Notes: a model not told the origin generated them from the sequence alone. A DNA stretch of 64,000 bases from Deltaproteobacteria bacterium (GCA_029858505.1 JAOUEW010000001.1:62001-126000), one strand, 5' to 3'; positions 35,701-44,769 are shown, counted from the stretch's first letter. A program made the numbers and translations.

Positions 35701-36709
35701 AGCCGGAGAAAATTTATCAAAGGCCAGAACTCGGCTGAACACCCTGGGCGAAAATATCTCCCGGCCCTGGGAAGACCCCCCCTCTACCGCCCGGCTGGTG
35801 CGGGCGGCCCAAGAAACCCACGCTTTTCAAGAAGAGTTTTTGAAGTTCATGCGGGCCGTGCGGGAAAAACGGCGGCTGCAACAGGGGGCGTTGGCTTTGG
35901 CGGGCCGGCTGGAGAAACTGCGGGCCGACCAAGCGGCCCTGCCCCGGCTGATTCGGGAGCGCATGATTCCGGCCTATCAGCGGTTGTGCCACCGGTTTTT
36001 CATTCCCCAGGCCGAAGAACGGATGACCCACTTTACCCTGGCGGGAGAGTTTCTTTCCCAGGCCATGAAGCTGAACTATCCAGAGTTTCAAAAGGCCTTT
36101 CTAGACCGCGCGGTGTTCCGCCGCTTTCACCGGGCCCAATTCAAACGGGGGGCCCAATATGGCCTGGACCCGGACCATCCCTTATTTCTGCGGCTGCGCA
36201 ACATTCCCCCGGCGCTGGCGCTGTTCTTCCGGGCGGCCAAGTTGTCGCTGGAGGACCCCCAGGGCAAGACCGGCCAAGTTATTACCGACAAACTGCCCAT
36301 GGCCCATCCCGATGAAATCTTGGCCTGGGTGGAGCAGCAAAGCAAAGCCAAGCAGGACCAGCGTTACGGATATTTGGTGCTGCCGCCTTCTCTGTCGCTG
36401 CCCCAGGCGCTGGAAATAATTTTGCGCAAAGAGCGGATCATGAAGGGGCTTCCCCGGCTGGTGGTGATGTACGTGAGCGCCTTCAATCACCAAGTGCTGC
36501 AAGAAAACCAAGAACTGCGGGATAAATATTTTCAGGCGGTTCATCACAACGTGATCGTGAACATTCTGGGGCCGGGGATGGTGAACAACCCGGCGGCCAT
36601 TGGCCAAGTGCTGATTGCCAACACCCTGGGCAGCGCCTTTGACCTGGAACGAGTGCAGCAGCCGGAAGAATTGCTGCGGGGCACGGTGGGAGGGATGGCC
36701 CCGGCATGA
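32732..36709 (+). CDS. Unrecognised 1325-residue protein with long central coiled coil
   Basis: I do not recognise the family. The N-terminal 300 residues are predicted alpha/beta with Pro-rich spots. Residues about 300-620 are mixed with a helical hairpin rich in Leu, and about 640-970 is a continuous charged coiled coil (Q-Q-R-R-E-E-A-R, E-R-L-F-E-A-Q-T-E-A-L-E-Q and so on). The C-terminal 340 residues are again globular and helical, and end V-N-I-L-G-P-G-M-V-N-N-P-A-A-I-G-Q. No ATPase, nuclease, protease or membrane motif was seen, and no signal peptide. Codon use matches the neighbours, so it looks native. Its stop overlaps the start of an MFS transporter by 4 bases (ATGA), so the two are translationally coupled and probably act together. 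Confidence 0.65.
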   Translation: MLDINFDLISLDDADREELARQAALLSRRRQLPPVPPSRHGRFAVVNPDAGSSLHQIPYDLRKPLRRVMVPVMEAGRNLSADAVAERVLAETGEPLHGLLIELHNDFPALDDFLNLLPMVAERQPGCLFYLHGDGPRINALIRRLVEGNAPGRPKAALGFPLDPAWIPLETPDQLGPVFASPPRYPTFPGQTFSLIQVRGENGQVHTITPANARKFVPMYGMNNLEELDLPEVQREALQALEIPLQRVVSVRMAAPPPRNLAGVVMGGMAVGAPRFAEKGLTEHDIPLERLTALVRKRQVHQPESIPLARCRSLRMLCRDGSLTLVWRPAADYLPLQDLERLRLTWGEGEAARSLAFRQVVVTEPAQPHPARIQGAIRQGFLETLYSMNLVHTIKLKKYARNLKIACLGPMAAQTLKMILPLGLKPYLPPTGFYFLTDQMEEMANYQTFQRRVEELYTQLIRQLGELFARHPDNPFDPAGVNHRMPHLLDWVEGQAPAFSALNREMLDNLYNEIRSFLDYCETTYTHADPRMGDGEDLLNRLDLCHSSLLLTRQLANLVSGRYGRFFQEGEYPDFVFFGTGVEMKVNGQSWFLPGMALDNMFPPGAVGQQFSRGDYGFSLFVEDQMAIVESLRRQEMDFQMSQKSVDQYFQQRREEARGRLNELIHAAQPEHQENSAQWTANYQRMEQTHRREEQRVKEDLEKVRHALAQAESAYFDVLAEVHRYLEAETHHLDADELLAGTDYMDNLDKRLSHHGEKLAERLFEAQTEALEQIGQETAARREELTHFLEAFAEAQKALFPFFKADHARQEQALLADSMGGLLARLTQLAQLPNAQLEQAANDIQHRRQDVQREMNRLNNHLDQVTAKSQQAMMNVGEKMDRVRQRLEPITVYKGGGMLPEDMAGEMRRRRGEAADLLKEVAATAKESHEALANALKALYQNQREKNRLLYQTANELAMVKMAAEGNRPRTVTAPLVPLPAPTVVKGQDQAGENLSKARTRLNTLGENISRPWEDPPSTARLVRAAQETHAFQEEFLKFMRAVREKRRLQQGALALAGRLEKLRADQAALPRLIRERMIPAYQRLCHRFFIPQAEERMTHFTLAGEFLSQAMKLNYPEFQKAFLDRAVFRRFHRAQFKRGAQYGLDPDHPLFLRLRNIPPALALFFRAAKLSLEDPQGKTGQVITDKLPMAHPDEILAWVEQQSKAKQDQRYGYLVLPPSLSLPQALEIILRKERIMKGLPRLVVMYVSAFNHQVLQENQELRDKYFQAVHHNVIVNILGPGMVNNPAAIGQVLIANTLGSAFDLERVQQPEELLRGTVGGMAPA

Positions 36710-37989
36710 CAGACCAACCGTCCCATACGTCGAGCCCCTGGCAGGCCAATGCCCGGGTGCTGGCTCTGGCCAGTGTGGTGGTGACCACGGGCTTTGGGGT
36801 GTTCTTTCCGTATGTTCCCTTGATGCTGACCGACCTGGGGGTGACGGGCCACCTGGAAACCTGGGTGGGGGTTTCGTCTGGGGTGTTTTTTTTGCTGAGT
36901 TTTTTTTTGCAGCCGGTGTGGGGCCAGTTGGCCGACCATTACGGCAAGAAGCCCATGGTGCTGCGGGCATCGCTGGGCATGGGGGTGCTGTTTTGCCTGC
37001 TGCCCTTTCCTCGGTCGCTGCCGGTGTTTCTGGGGCTGTTTGTGCTGTTGGGGGTCACCAACGGTTTTACGGCGGCGGCCCTGGCCCTGGTGGCTTCTCA
37101 AGCCCCCGCGGGAAAATCTGGCCCCCCCATGTCGCTGGTGCAGATGGGGGGCATGGCGGGCAACGCCCTGGGGCCCCTGGCCGGGGCGGTGGCGGTGTTG
37201 TGGATTGCCCGGCACCAAGATTTGTTTTGGATTTCTGGCGGGCTGGCTTTGCTGGGGGGGGCGATGATTTTACTGCTGGTGAAAGAGACCCCGGCCCCCC
37301 GCGAACACGGGCCGGTGTTCAATCCGTTGAGCGGCCTGGGGGAGCTGTGGCGGGCTCCGGGGGCCAGGGCGCTGTTTCTGGGGCAATTTTTGTGGGGGGT
37401 GGTGTTCTTCGGGGCCGTGCCGATGGTATCGGTGTTCACCCTGCAATTGGCCAAAGATACATTGGCCAAAAATACTTTGGCCAGAGAGATGGGTTCCCTG
37501 CCTGCGTTCAGCGGAGGGCACGATGCCCTGGTGGATGGCCTGGCGGTGGATACCTGGGTGGGGCTGGTGGTGACCGCCACCACCCTGGCCAGCGCCGTAA
37601 GCGCCTGGCTGTGGGGGCGGCTCACCCTGCCCCCCCAGCGGATGCTGGCCCTGGCCCTGGGGCTGACCGCCCTGACTCTGCTGCCGGTGGCCCTGGCCCA
37701 GTCTCCCGCCCAGCTCACCGTGGCCAGGGCGGTGTATGGCCTGGCCGCCATGGGCATGGCCGTGAGCTTGGTGGTGCTGATGGCCCAGCGGGCCCCCCAG
37801 GGCATGACCGCCCGCATGATGGCTGTGGGCAACGCCTTTGCCATGCTGGGGGTGGGGGCTGGACCTTTGGCGGGGGGGGTGATTGGCCCGCTGTTTGGGC
37901 TGCGGGCCTTCTTTGGTCTGCAAGCCCTGGCCCTGGGGGCCATGGCCTGGTGGTGGTGGCGAAACAACCGGTCATCCACATTTTCTTAA
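36706..37989 (+). CDS. Major facilitator superfamily transporter
   Basis: The 427-residue protein has about 12 hydrophobic segments and the MFS motif A, G-Q-L-A-D-H-Y-G-K-K-P, between helices 2 and 3, with L-P-x-F-S-G-G-H as the central cytoplasmic loop. The first helix holds F-F-P-Y-V-P. It looks like a drug:proton antiporter (DHA1-like) family member, but its substrate is unknown. ATG 36706 overlaps the stop of the giant gene in the ATGA form. The GC-rich, alanine-glycine-leucine content is normal for this genome. Confidence 0.85.
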   Translation: MTDQPSHTSSPWQANARVLALASVVVTTGFGVFFPYVPLMLTDLGVTGHLETWVGVSSGVFFLLSFFLQPVWGQLADHYGKKPMVLRASLGMGVLFCLLPFPRSLPVFLGLFVLLGVTNGFTAAALALVASQAPAGKSGPPMSLVQMGGMAGNALGPLAGAVAVLWIARHQDLFWISGGLALLGGAMILLLVKETPAPREHGPVFNPLSGLGELWRAPGARALFLGQFLWGVVFFGAVPMVSVFTLQLAKDTLAKNTLAREMGSLPAFSGGHDALVDGLAVDTWVGLVVTATTLASAVSAWLWGRLTLPPQRMLALALGLTALTLLPVALAQSPAQLTVARAVYGLAAMGMAVSLVVLMAQRAPQGMTARMMAVGNAFAMLGVGAGPLAGGVIGPLFGLRAFFGLQALALGAMAWWWWRNNRSSTFS

Positions 37990-38116
37990 AATAAATCTGT
38001 TCGCTAAAAACAAGTTCCTGATGGTCTCGTGCCAATCACAACGTGTTGGATATTCTTTGTTTGAATTTTTCCAGGGCCAAACCGTTCACCACCCCCATCC
38101 CAGAAAACTTGCCCTG

Positions 38117-39040
38117 TTAGCTCACCTGGATGACCACGGACCCCCGCTTGTGCCCTTGGTCCACATAGCGGTGGGCTTCGGCCAATTCCTCCAGCCGATA
38201 GGTCCGGTCCAGCACCGGTTTTAATTTTCCAGATTCAACCAGTTCTTTAAGGACCATTAAATCATCGGCGCCAAATTTAACATGCCCGGATGTCGCCACG
38301 GAAATATACTTTCCCTCCGGTTTGAGGATGTTCTGGCAGCGCGCCCGTGAAATTTTTCCCACGCAGTCAAAAATGAGATCGAATGAAGCATGGCCAGCGG
38401 TGAAATCTTCTTGGGTGTAGTCCATCACCGCGTCGGCCCCCAGCGATTTCACCATACCCAGATTCGCCGTTCCGCACACGCCCGTCACCTTGGCTTCAAA
38501 AGAGTTGGCAATCTGCACGGCAGAGACACCGACTGCCCCGGAAGCCCCGTAGATCAACACATTCTGCCCCCGTTGGATTCCATGCTTTCTAAGAAAATAC
38601 AACGCCGTGACCCCTCCAAACGGAATGGCCACGGCTTCTTCGAAAGAAAGATTGGCGGGCTTGAGGGCCATCCGGCTTTTTTCAGACTGGCAGGTAAATT
38701 GGGCATAAGCGCCAAACTTCAAATCGGGCGTTCGGGCGACCACCTGATCGCCGGGCTTAAACTTCGTAACCGATTTCCCCACGGCCTCGATTTCTCCCGC
38801 CAGCCACAGCCCCTGAATGGGGTTTCTTGGTTTTGAAATCCCCAACACCAGCCGGGCCAAGACGCGCTGAAGAAACGGAACGCCGGAAAGATTACAGCTC
38901 CGCGCCCGGCAATCTCCAGACTCCACGGTTGTGGCGTGGATTTTTATCAGCACTTCATGGCGCCGGGGGGATGGTTTTTCCACCTGTTGGAGTTGTAGAA
39001 CCTCCGGCGGGCCGTATTTTGTGGTGACCATGGCTTTCAT
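38117..39040 (-). CDS. Zinc-type alcohol dehydrogenase / quinone oxidoreductase-like protein (MDR family)
   Basis: The 307-residue protein begins MKAMVTTKYGPPEVLQLQQV, followed by the P-x-P-x-x-x-E-V-L-I-K-I-H-A GroES-like domain, the A-I-P-F-G-G-V-T-A-L-Y element and the NADPH-binding loop I-Y-G-A-S-G-A-V-G-V-S-A-V-Q-I-A. It lacks the catalytic zinc ligands (no G-H-E), as is usual for quinone oxidoreductases. It reduces a quinone, enone or aldehyde with NADPH. The DNA is visibly less GC-rich than its neighbours, and third positions are A/T-richer, so it may have been acquired. ATG 39040 matches the family start; the open frame continues to 39397 on sequence overlapping dnaE. Confidence 0.82.
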   Translation of the reverse strand: MKAMVTTKYGPPEVLQLQQVEKPSPRRHEVLIKIHATTVESGDCRARSCNLSGVPFLQRVLARLVLGISKPRNPIQGLWLAGEIEAVGKSVTKFKPGDQVVARTPDLKFGAYAQFTCQSEKSRMALKPANLSFEEAVAIPFGGVTALYFLRKHGIQRGQNVLIYGASGAVGVSAVQIANSFEAKVTGVCGTANLGMVKSLGADAVMDYTQEDFTAGHASFDLIFDCVGKISRARCQNILKPEGKYISVATSGHVKFGADDLMVLKELVESGKLKPVLDRTYRLEELAEAHRYVDQGHKRGSVVIQVS

Positions 39041-39189
39041 GAAGGCTGCTCGGTTTTCAGGTGGATCTTCCCGGCCCCGTTTATGGTGCCGCTTAGGAGT
39101 AGAGAGTTTCCGGTCAAGGGGATGTTTTGGTTTACAGGGTTTGTTCCGGGAACAGCCCCGGCATCCAGCGGGAAGCCAGCGCTGGGGCC

Positions 39190-42100
39190 TTAGGCCGTCT
39201 TCCGCTCTTTTCCCCCGTTTCGTTTGGCAGACACGGCCTCGGCGGAGTAGGTGAAGCGGGGGGTGGTGCCCCCCAGCAGGGTTTCCAGTTCTTCCACCAG
39301 GGCCTCGGTGGGAGACACCGCCGCCCCAGAGCGGACCAGCACCCTGGCCCCGTTGGCGGCGGCCACGTCGAAGAATACTTCGCAGCTGCCCGGCCACTGG
39401 CTTAAGAACCCCAGCAGCCGCCGAAGCCGCTCCTCCGATTCCGAACCGCTGTTTCCCTCCGTGCCAAGGCGTTCCAGTGGAATCACCATTTTCCGGGCTT
39501 CTTGCTGGCGGAACAGGCTGAGGGAGCGCACCTCGTTGGCCTGAACGCTCACTTCCTCGTCGCGGCGGTTGACCCGGCCCTTGATCAGCAGGGGCTGGTC
39601 GGCCACCAACAGGGGCGCCGCCTCGGCGTACAGCCGGGAGAAGACCGGCACCTCGATGCTGCCCCGCTGGTCTTCTAGCCGCACAATGGCGAATTTCTCG
39701 CTGGATTTGTTCAGCCGCACCGTGGGGGGCTGGGCCACTACGCCCGCCACCAGCACTTCCGCGCCGTCCGGCAGGTCACCCTCCCGCACCGCCACGGTGG
39801 TCAGGGTCACCCGCGACAATTCCGAGGCGTAGCCATCCATGGGGTGGCCAGAGATATAAAACCCCAGGGCTTCTTTTTCCAGCTTTAAGCGGGCTTTGGG
39901 CCGGAAGGCGGGGGTGGGGGTTAAGTCCAGCCGCAGGTCGGCCTTGGCGGCTTCTTCCGGGGCCAGCAGGCCCAGCAGGTCCCCCTGGCCTTCCACCCGG
40001 TGGCGGTGATAGGCCATGCCCCCTGCCATGATGTTCTCTAGGTTGGCCAGCAGTTCCGCCCGGTTGGCATACAGGCTGTCGAAGGCCCCGCATTTGATCA
40101 GGGCTTCCATCACCCGTTTGTTTACCCGGTACAAGTCCACCGATTTTACAAAGGTGGTGAGATCGGGGAAGCGCCCCCCCGGCTGGGCCGCCCTGGCCGC
40201 CAGAATGACCTCGGCGGCGTTGGCCCCCACGTTCTTCACGGCGTTCAGCCCAAAGCGCACCGCCCGCCCATGAATGGTGAAATCTTGGCCCGACTGGTTG
40301 ACGTCGGGGGGGAGAACCTCCACCCCCATCTCGCGGCATTCGGCAATGAAGTTCACCACCTTGTCGGTGTCGTTCATGTCGGACGACAGCAGGGCCGCCA
40401 TGAACTCCACCGGGTAATGGGCTTTTAACCAAGCGGTTTGATAGGCCACCAGCCCATAGGCCGCCGAGTGGGATTTGTTGAAGCCGTATCCAGAGAAGTA
40501 ATCAATCAGGTCGAAAATTTCGTTGGCCTTGGCGGCGGAGATGTCGTTCACCGCGCAGCCCTCCACGAATTTTTCCCGCTGGCGGGCCAACTCTTCGGGA
40601 ATTTTCTTGCCGATGGCCCGGCGCAGCAGGTCGGCCTGGCCCAGAGAGAACCCCGCCAGCACCCGCACGGCTTCCATGACCTGCTCTTGGTACACCATCA
40701 CCCCATAGGTTTCTTTCAGCACCCCCGCCAGCAGGGGGTGGGGGTAGGCAATGGGCTTCTGGCCGTTCTTGCACTTCACAAAGTCGTCCACCATGCCCGA
40801 GCCCAGGGGGCCTGGGCGGTACAAAGCCAAAATGGCCACCAGGTCCTCAAAGCAGCTGGGTTTCATCTGGGCCAGCAGGCGCCGCATGCCACCAGATTCC
40901 AACTGGAACACCCCGGTGGTGTCTCCCCGGCCCAGCAGCTCAAAGGTCTTGGGGTCATCCAGCGGCAGGGTGTCCACGTTCACGGGGTCGGCGCGGCCTT
41001 TGTTCACCAGGGCCAGGGCCGCCTCGATGATGGTGAGGTTTAGCAGCCCCAGGAAGTCGAACTTCACGGCGCCCTGGTCTTCGGCCCACTTCATGCCGTA
41101 CTGGCTTTGAAAGCCCTCGCCATTGGCCGTTTGGCACAGGGGCAACACGTCCACGATGTCGGTGTCCATGATGATGACCCCGGCGGCATGGGTCGACATC
41201 TTATCGTTCAGCCCTTCCAGGGCCTTGCCATAGGCGATCAGTTTTTTCTCCCGGTCGCTGCCGTCGCGCTCCAGCCGGGCCAATTCCGGCTCCAGGGCAA
41301 TGGCTTCGTCTAGGGTAATGCCCAGGCGGTTTGGGATGAGCTTGGCGATTTTGTCGGCCTCGGCGTAGGGAAAGTCCATCACCCGGGCCACCCCCCGCAG
41401 GGCCGCCTTGGCCCCCAGGCTGCCAAAGGTGGAAATTTGGCACACCCGGTTCTCGCCGTATTTTTGTTTCACGTGGTCAATCACGGCGTCGCGGCCCAGC
41501 ACGTCGAAGTCAATATCAAAGTCGGGCAGGCTTACCCGCTCGGGGTTCAAAAAGCGCTCGAACAGCAGGCCGTGTTTCAGGGGGTCCAGGTCCGTGATGC
41601 GCAGGGCATAGGCCACCAAGCTTCCCGCCCCCGAACCCCGGCCGGGGCCCACCCGCACCGGGGGGTTTAGGTTGCCCTGGTTTTCTTTGGCCCAGTTGAT
41701 GAACTCCGCCACGATCAAAAAATATCCGGGGTACTTCATTTGCAAAATGGTGTTCAGCTCATAGTCCAGCCGCCGATGATAGGGCCCGCGAAATTCTTCT
41801 CGTTTGTCCGGCGATATGCCGTAGAGGGGTTCCAGGGTGTCCAGCCGCCGTTCCAGGCCCTCGGCCGCGGCTTTGCGGAACCAGCTTTCTTCGTCGTATC
41901 CCTGGGGAATGTCGAACCGGGGAAGATAGAATTTTTTGTTGTCCAAAGAGACATCGCAAGACTGAGCGATGGCCCAGGTGTTGTCGTAGGCCTCGGCCGG
42001 GTAGGGGGCCAGGGTGTGGGCCATTTCTTCGGGGGTTTTCAGGTACAGGTTTTTGTCGACAAAGGGGTCCACCCCCGGATCGGTGACTTTCTTCTGCCAG

Positions 42101-42861
42101 CCCATCAACTGCAATATGTAATGGGGATAGGCTTCCTCGGGGCGAAGGTAATGGCAGTCGTTGGTGCCCACCAGGGGAATGCCCTCGGTTTGGGCGGTGT
42201 GCAATAAAAATGGATTCAGCCGCTGGTCGTCGGGCTGGCCGTGGTCCTGAATTTCCAAATAAAACCGGCCGGGGAACGTTTTGGCCCCCCAGCGGGCGGC
42301 TTCCAGGGCCTTGGCTTCTTGGCCTTCCATGAAGGGCCGGGCCACCATGCCCCCCATGCAGGCCGACAGGGCAATCAATCCTTCCTGGTATTCTTCCAGC
42401 AGTTCCCGGTCCATGCGGGGCACGTAATATTTGCCTTCCAGGGCGGCCCGGCTGGCCAGCTTCATCAAGTTTTTGTAGCCCTGCTGGGTTTTGCACAGCA
42501 GCACCAAGTGGTGGGCATTGGGGCCGGGGCGGTCGTAACGGCGGTTGGCGCGGTGATCCACCGCCACATAGGCCTCCATGCCCAGAATGGGCTGGATGCC
42601 CTTCTTCTTCAGGGCGTGGTGAAACTCCACCGCCCCAAACAAATTGCCGTGGTCGGTAATGGCGCAGGCTTGGTAGCCCGCCTTGGCCAGGGCCCCCGGC
42701 AGTTCCTTGATGCGGATGGCCCCGTCCAGAATGGAATACTGGGTGTGCAGATGCAGATGAGCAAACGGCTTAGGGCCTTGGGCAGCAGAGCCCTGGGGCA
42801 AAGAGCCGGGGGCCGGAGGATTCCCGTTGGGTGGATGGGGCGTGTGGGAGGATTCAGTCAT
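39190..42861 (-). CDS. dnaE: DNA polymerase III alpha subunit
   Basis: The roughly 1223-residue replicative polymerase has the N-terminal PHP domain (H-L-H-T-Q-Y-S-I-L-D-G-A and D-H-G-N-L-F-G), the catalytic Asp pair in L-P-D-F-D-I-D-F-D near residue 445, the G-P-G-R-G-S-G-A-G-S-L-V-A-Y-A palm loop, the tandem helix-hairpin-helix, and the C-terminal OB-fold. It copies the chromosome as part of the polymerase III holoenzyme. ATG 42861 (MTESS) is preferred to GTG 42867. The first 30 residues are a Pro/Ser-rich extension before the PHP domain. It is divergently oriented to aroA, with about 104 bases between their starts. Confidence 0.97.
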   Translation of the reverse strand: MTESSHTPHPPNGNPPAPGSLPQGSAAQGPKPFAHLHLHTQYSILDGAIRIKELPGALAKAGYQACAITDHGNLFGAVEFHHALKKKGIQPILGMEAYVAVDHRANRRYDRPGPNAHHLVLLCKTQQGYKNLMKLASRAALEGKYYVPRMDRELLEEYQEGLIALSACMGGMVARPFMEGQEAKALEAARWGAKTFPGRFYLEIQDHGQPDDQRLNPFLLHTAQTEGIPLVGTNDCHYLRPEEAYPHYILQLMGWQKKVTDPGVDPFVDKNLYLKTPEEMAHTLAPYPAEAYDNTWAIAQSCDVSLDNKKFYLPRFDIPQGYDEESWFRKAAAEGLERRLDTLEPLYGISPDKREEFRGPYHRRLDYELNTILQMKYPGYFLIVAEFINWAKENQGNLNPPVRVGPGRGSGAGSLVAYALRITDLDPLKHGLLFERFLNPERVSLPDFDIDFDVLGRDAVIDHVKQKYGENRVCQISTFGSLGAKAALRGVARVMDFPYAEADKIAKLIPNRLGITLDEAIALEPELARLERDGSDREKKLIAYGKALEGLNDKMSTHAAGVIIMDTDIVDVLPLCQTANGEGFQSQYGMKWAEDQGAVKFDFLGLLNLTIIEAALALVNKGRADPVNVDTLPLDDPKTFELLGRGDTTGVFQLESGGMRRLLAQMKPSCFEDLVAILALYRPGPLGSGMVDDFVKCKNGQKPIAYPHPLLAGVLKETYGVMVYQEQVMEAVRVLAGFSLGQADLLRRAIGKKIPEELARQREKFVEGCAVNDISAAKANEIFDLIDYFSGYGFNKSHSAAYGLVAYQTAWLKAHYPVEFMAALLSSDMNDTDKVVNFIAECREMGVEVLPPDVNQSGQDFTIHGRAVRFGLNAVKNVGANAAEVILAARAAQPGGRFPDLTTFVKSVDLYRVNKRVMEALIKCGAFDSLYANRAELLANLENIMAGGMAYHRHRVEGQGDLLGLLAPEEAAKADLRLDLTPTPAFRPKARLKLEKEALGFYISGHPMDGYASELSRVTLTTVAVREGDLPDGAEVLVAGVVAQPPTVRLNKSSEKFAIVRLEDQRGSIEVPVFSRLYAEAAPLLVADQPLLIKGRVNRRDEEVSVQANEVRSLSLFRQQEARKMVIPLERLGTEGNSGSESEERLRRLLGFLSQWPGSCEVFFDVAAANGARVLVRSGAAVSPTEALVEELETLLGGTTPRFTYSAEAVSAKRNGGKERKTA

Positions 42862-42965
42862 AACCACGGGTGTGGGGGGTTTGCCCTGGGGCGTTCTATT
42901 CCCTACAGCATAGCAAAATAGATGGGGGGATTCACCCCCGAGAAAAACAGGCTACAATTTCTTCC

Positions 42966-44324
42966 ATGACACCCCGCCCCGAAAAACTCACGCTGGCCCC
43001 CATCGCCCGTTTTCAGGGCGAACTGGCCCTGCCTGGCTCTAAAAGCCTGTCTAACCGGGTGCTGCTGCTGGCGGCCCTGGCCCAGGGAGAGACCGTGGTG
43101 GACAACCTGCTGGACAGCGACGACGTGGGGGTGATGCTGGCGGCGCTGGAAATGCTGGGGGTGCCCATTGCCCGGCAGCCCAAGGCACCCCAGGCTCAAG
43201 ACACCACGGATGGACCCCGCTGGGGGTCTGGTCCGGCGGAATCGCTGCGGGTGACGGGGCGGGGGGGGGCGTTGAATGGGGGGGGGCGCACGCTGTTTTT
43301 GGGCAACGCCGGCACGGCCATGCGGCCCCTGGCGGCGGTGCTGGCGGCGGGGGCCAGCGCGGCCACCTTGACCGGGGTGCCCCGCATGCACCAGCGGCCC
43401 ATTGGGGACCTGGTGGAAGGGTTGGGGCAGTTGGGGGCCGCCATTGGTTACCTGGGGCAGCAGGGGTATCCTCCCCTGAAAATTGAAGGCGGGGGATTGG
43501 CCGGGGGCACCGCCCGGGTGAAGGGCACCACCAGCAGTCAGTTTCTCACGGCGTTGCTGCTGGCCGCCCCCCTGGCCCGGGGGCCGGTGGAACTGGCCAT
43601 TGCCGATCGGCTGGTGTCTCGGCCCTATGTGGACATGACCCGTCGGCTGATGGCCCAGTTTGGGGTGAAGGTGGAGGAAATCCAGGGAGGCGAAGCCCCG
43701 GTGTACCGGGTGGCGGCCCCCCAAACCTACCGCTCGCCGGGGCGGGTGCTGGTGGAGGGCGATGCCTCCACCGCCAGTTATTTTTTGGCCGGGGCGGCCA
43801 TCACCGGCGGGCGGGTGCGAGTGACCGGGGTGGGGTCCCGCAGTTTGCAGGGAGACGCCCAGTTTGCCCAGGTGCTGGAACAGATGGGGGCCGGGGTGCG
43901 CTGGGAAGAGGGGGCCATTACGGTGGAGGGCCAGGGCCCCCTGACCGGGGTGGATGCCGACATGGTGGCCATGCCCGATGCCGCCATGACCCTGGCGGTG
44001 GCGGCCCTGTTTGCCCGGGGAGAAACCCGCATTCGGGGAATTGCCAACTGGCGGGTGAAGGAAACCGACCGCATGGCCGCCGTGGCGGCAGAGCTGGAAC
44101 GCCTGGGGGCCAACACCCTGGTGGAAGAAGACACCCTCACGATTTTCCCCCCGGAAAAAATTCGCTCAGCGGACATTCAAACCTATGATGACCACCGCAT
44201 GGCCATGGCCTTTTCGCTGGCGGCCTGCGGGGGGGTGCCGGTGACCATTCTGGACCCCCTGTGCGTGTCGAAGACCTTTCCGGAATATTTTTTAGCCTTG
44301 GAAAAACTCACGGTCAGGGTTTGA
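42966..44324 (+). CDS. aroA: 3-phosphoshikimate 1-carboxyvinyltransferase (EPSP synthase)
   Basis: The 452-residue product carries the class I signature L-P-G-S-K-S-L-S-N-R, L-G-N-A-G-T-A-M-R-P-L, G-T-T-S-S-Q-F-L-T-A-L-L, E-G-D-A-S-T-A-S-Y, the R-I-R-G-I-x-N-W-R-V-K-E-T-D-R catalytic loop and Y-D-D-H-R-M-A-M. It transfers the enolpyruvyl group of PEP to shikimate-3-phosphate, the sixth step of the shikimate pathway begun by the DAHP synthase at 16.0 kb. ATG 42966 is chosen because homology starts there; the open frame reaches 42870 but overlaps dnaE. Its last 11 bases overlap the convergent HEPN-like gene. Confidence 0.96.
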   Translation: MTPRPEKLTLAPIARFQGELALPGSKSLSNRVLLLAALAQGETVVDNLLDSDDVGVMLAALEMLGVPIARQPKAPQAQDTTDGPRWGSGPAESLRVTGRGGALNGGGRTLFLGNAGTAMRPLAAVLAAGASAATLTGVPRMHQRPIGDLVEGLGQLGAAIGYLGQQGYPPLKIEGGGLAGGTARVKGTTSSQFLTALLLAAPLARGPVELAIADRLVSRPYVDMTRRLMAQFGVKVEEIQGGEAPVYRVAAPQTYRSPGRVLVEGDASTASYFLAGAAITGGRVRVTGVGSRSLQGDAQFAQVLEQMGAGVRWEEGAITVEGQGPLTGVDADMVAMPDAAMTLAVAALFARGETRIRGIANWRVKETDRMAAVAAELERLGANTLVEEDTLTIFPPEKIRSADIQTYDDHRMAMAFSLAACGGVPVTILDPLCVSKTFPEYFLALEKLTVRV

Positions 44325-44769
44325 AGAACCGCTTTTTGTTGTCGGTCAAATATCCCCGCACCCCCTCCAATACTTCCGCCGATTCCACCAAGCATTTGCC
44401 CGCCAAGGCATGCAGGTCGGGCTGGGCTTGGGTTTCGGTTGGCCCGGCGGCAGGTGAACCCGGCGGGGCAAAAGGGTCCAGTTCCACCGCTTCTCGCAGG
44501 GAGGACACCTGGTCGGTCAAGGCCAAGAACCGGGGGTCAGACTCCCCGGCCAAGTTCAGCATTTCGCCCAGGTCGTGCAAGGGCACCAGCAGCAGGCCGT
44601 TCAACCGGCACACCACCCACAGGGCGTTGGCTGCCGCCTGCACCGCCAAGAAGCAAGCCTGAATGGGCTCTCCCCGGGACAGACCCCGGGCCTGCTTCCA
44701 GTCGGCCTGGGTTTGCTCCCAGGTCAGGCGGCAGCGGCGCAGGGTTTCGGGAGAAGGGTTGCCGGTCAT
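44314..44769 (-). CDS. HEPN-domain-like small protein overlapping pyrE
   Basis: The 151-residue product has a helical N-terminal half whose A-C-F-L-A-V-Q-A-A-A-N-A-L-W-V-V...P-L-H-D-L-G-E-M-L-N-L-A matches the HEPN fold pattern (A-x-x-A-Q-x-A-A-x-x-A-L...H-D-L-x-x-L-L). The classical R-x(4-6)-H nuclease motif is not present in the right spacing (R-L-N-G-L-L-L-V-P-L-H is too long), so it may not be a nuclease. Its ATG overlaps the pyrE stop by 4 bases, so translation is coupled to pyrE. A nucleotidyltransferase partner, common for HEPN proteins, is absent. Known MNT/HEPN toxin systems do not usually sit behind pyrE. Confidence 0.5.
   Translation of the reverse strand: MTGNPSPETLRRCRLTWEQTQADWKQARGLSRGEPIQACFLAVQAAANALWVVCRLNGLLLVPLHDLGEMLNLAGESDPRFLALTDQVSSLREAVELDPFAPPGSPAAGPTETQAQPDLHALAGKCLVESAEVLEGVRGYLTDNKKRFFKP

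Noticed and set aside
39041-39397. N-terminal extension of the quinone oxidoreductase gene into dnaE
   Set aside because: Sequence there is the complement of a dnaE end region on the same strand in a different frame; the family start is at 39040.
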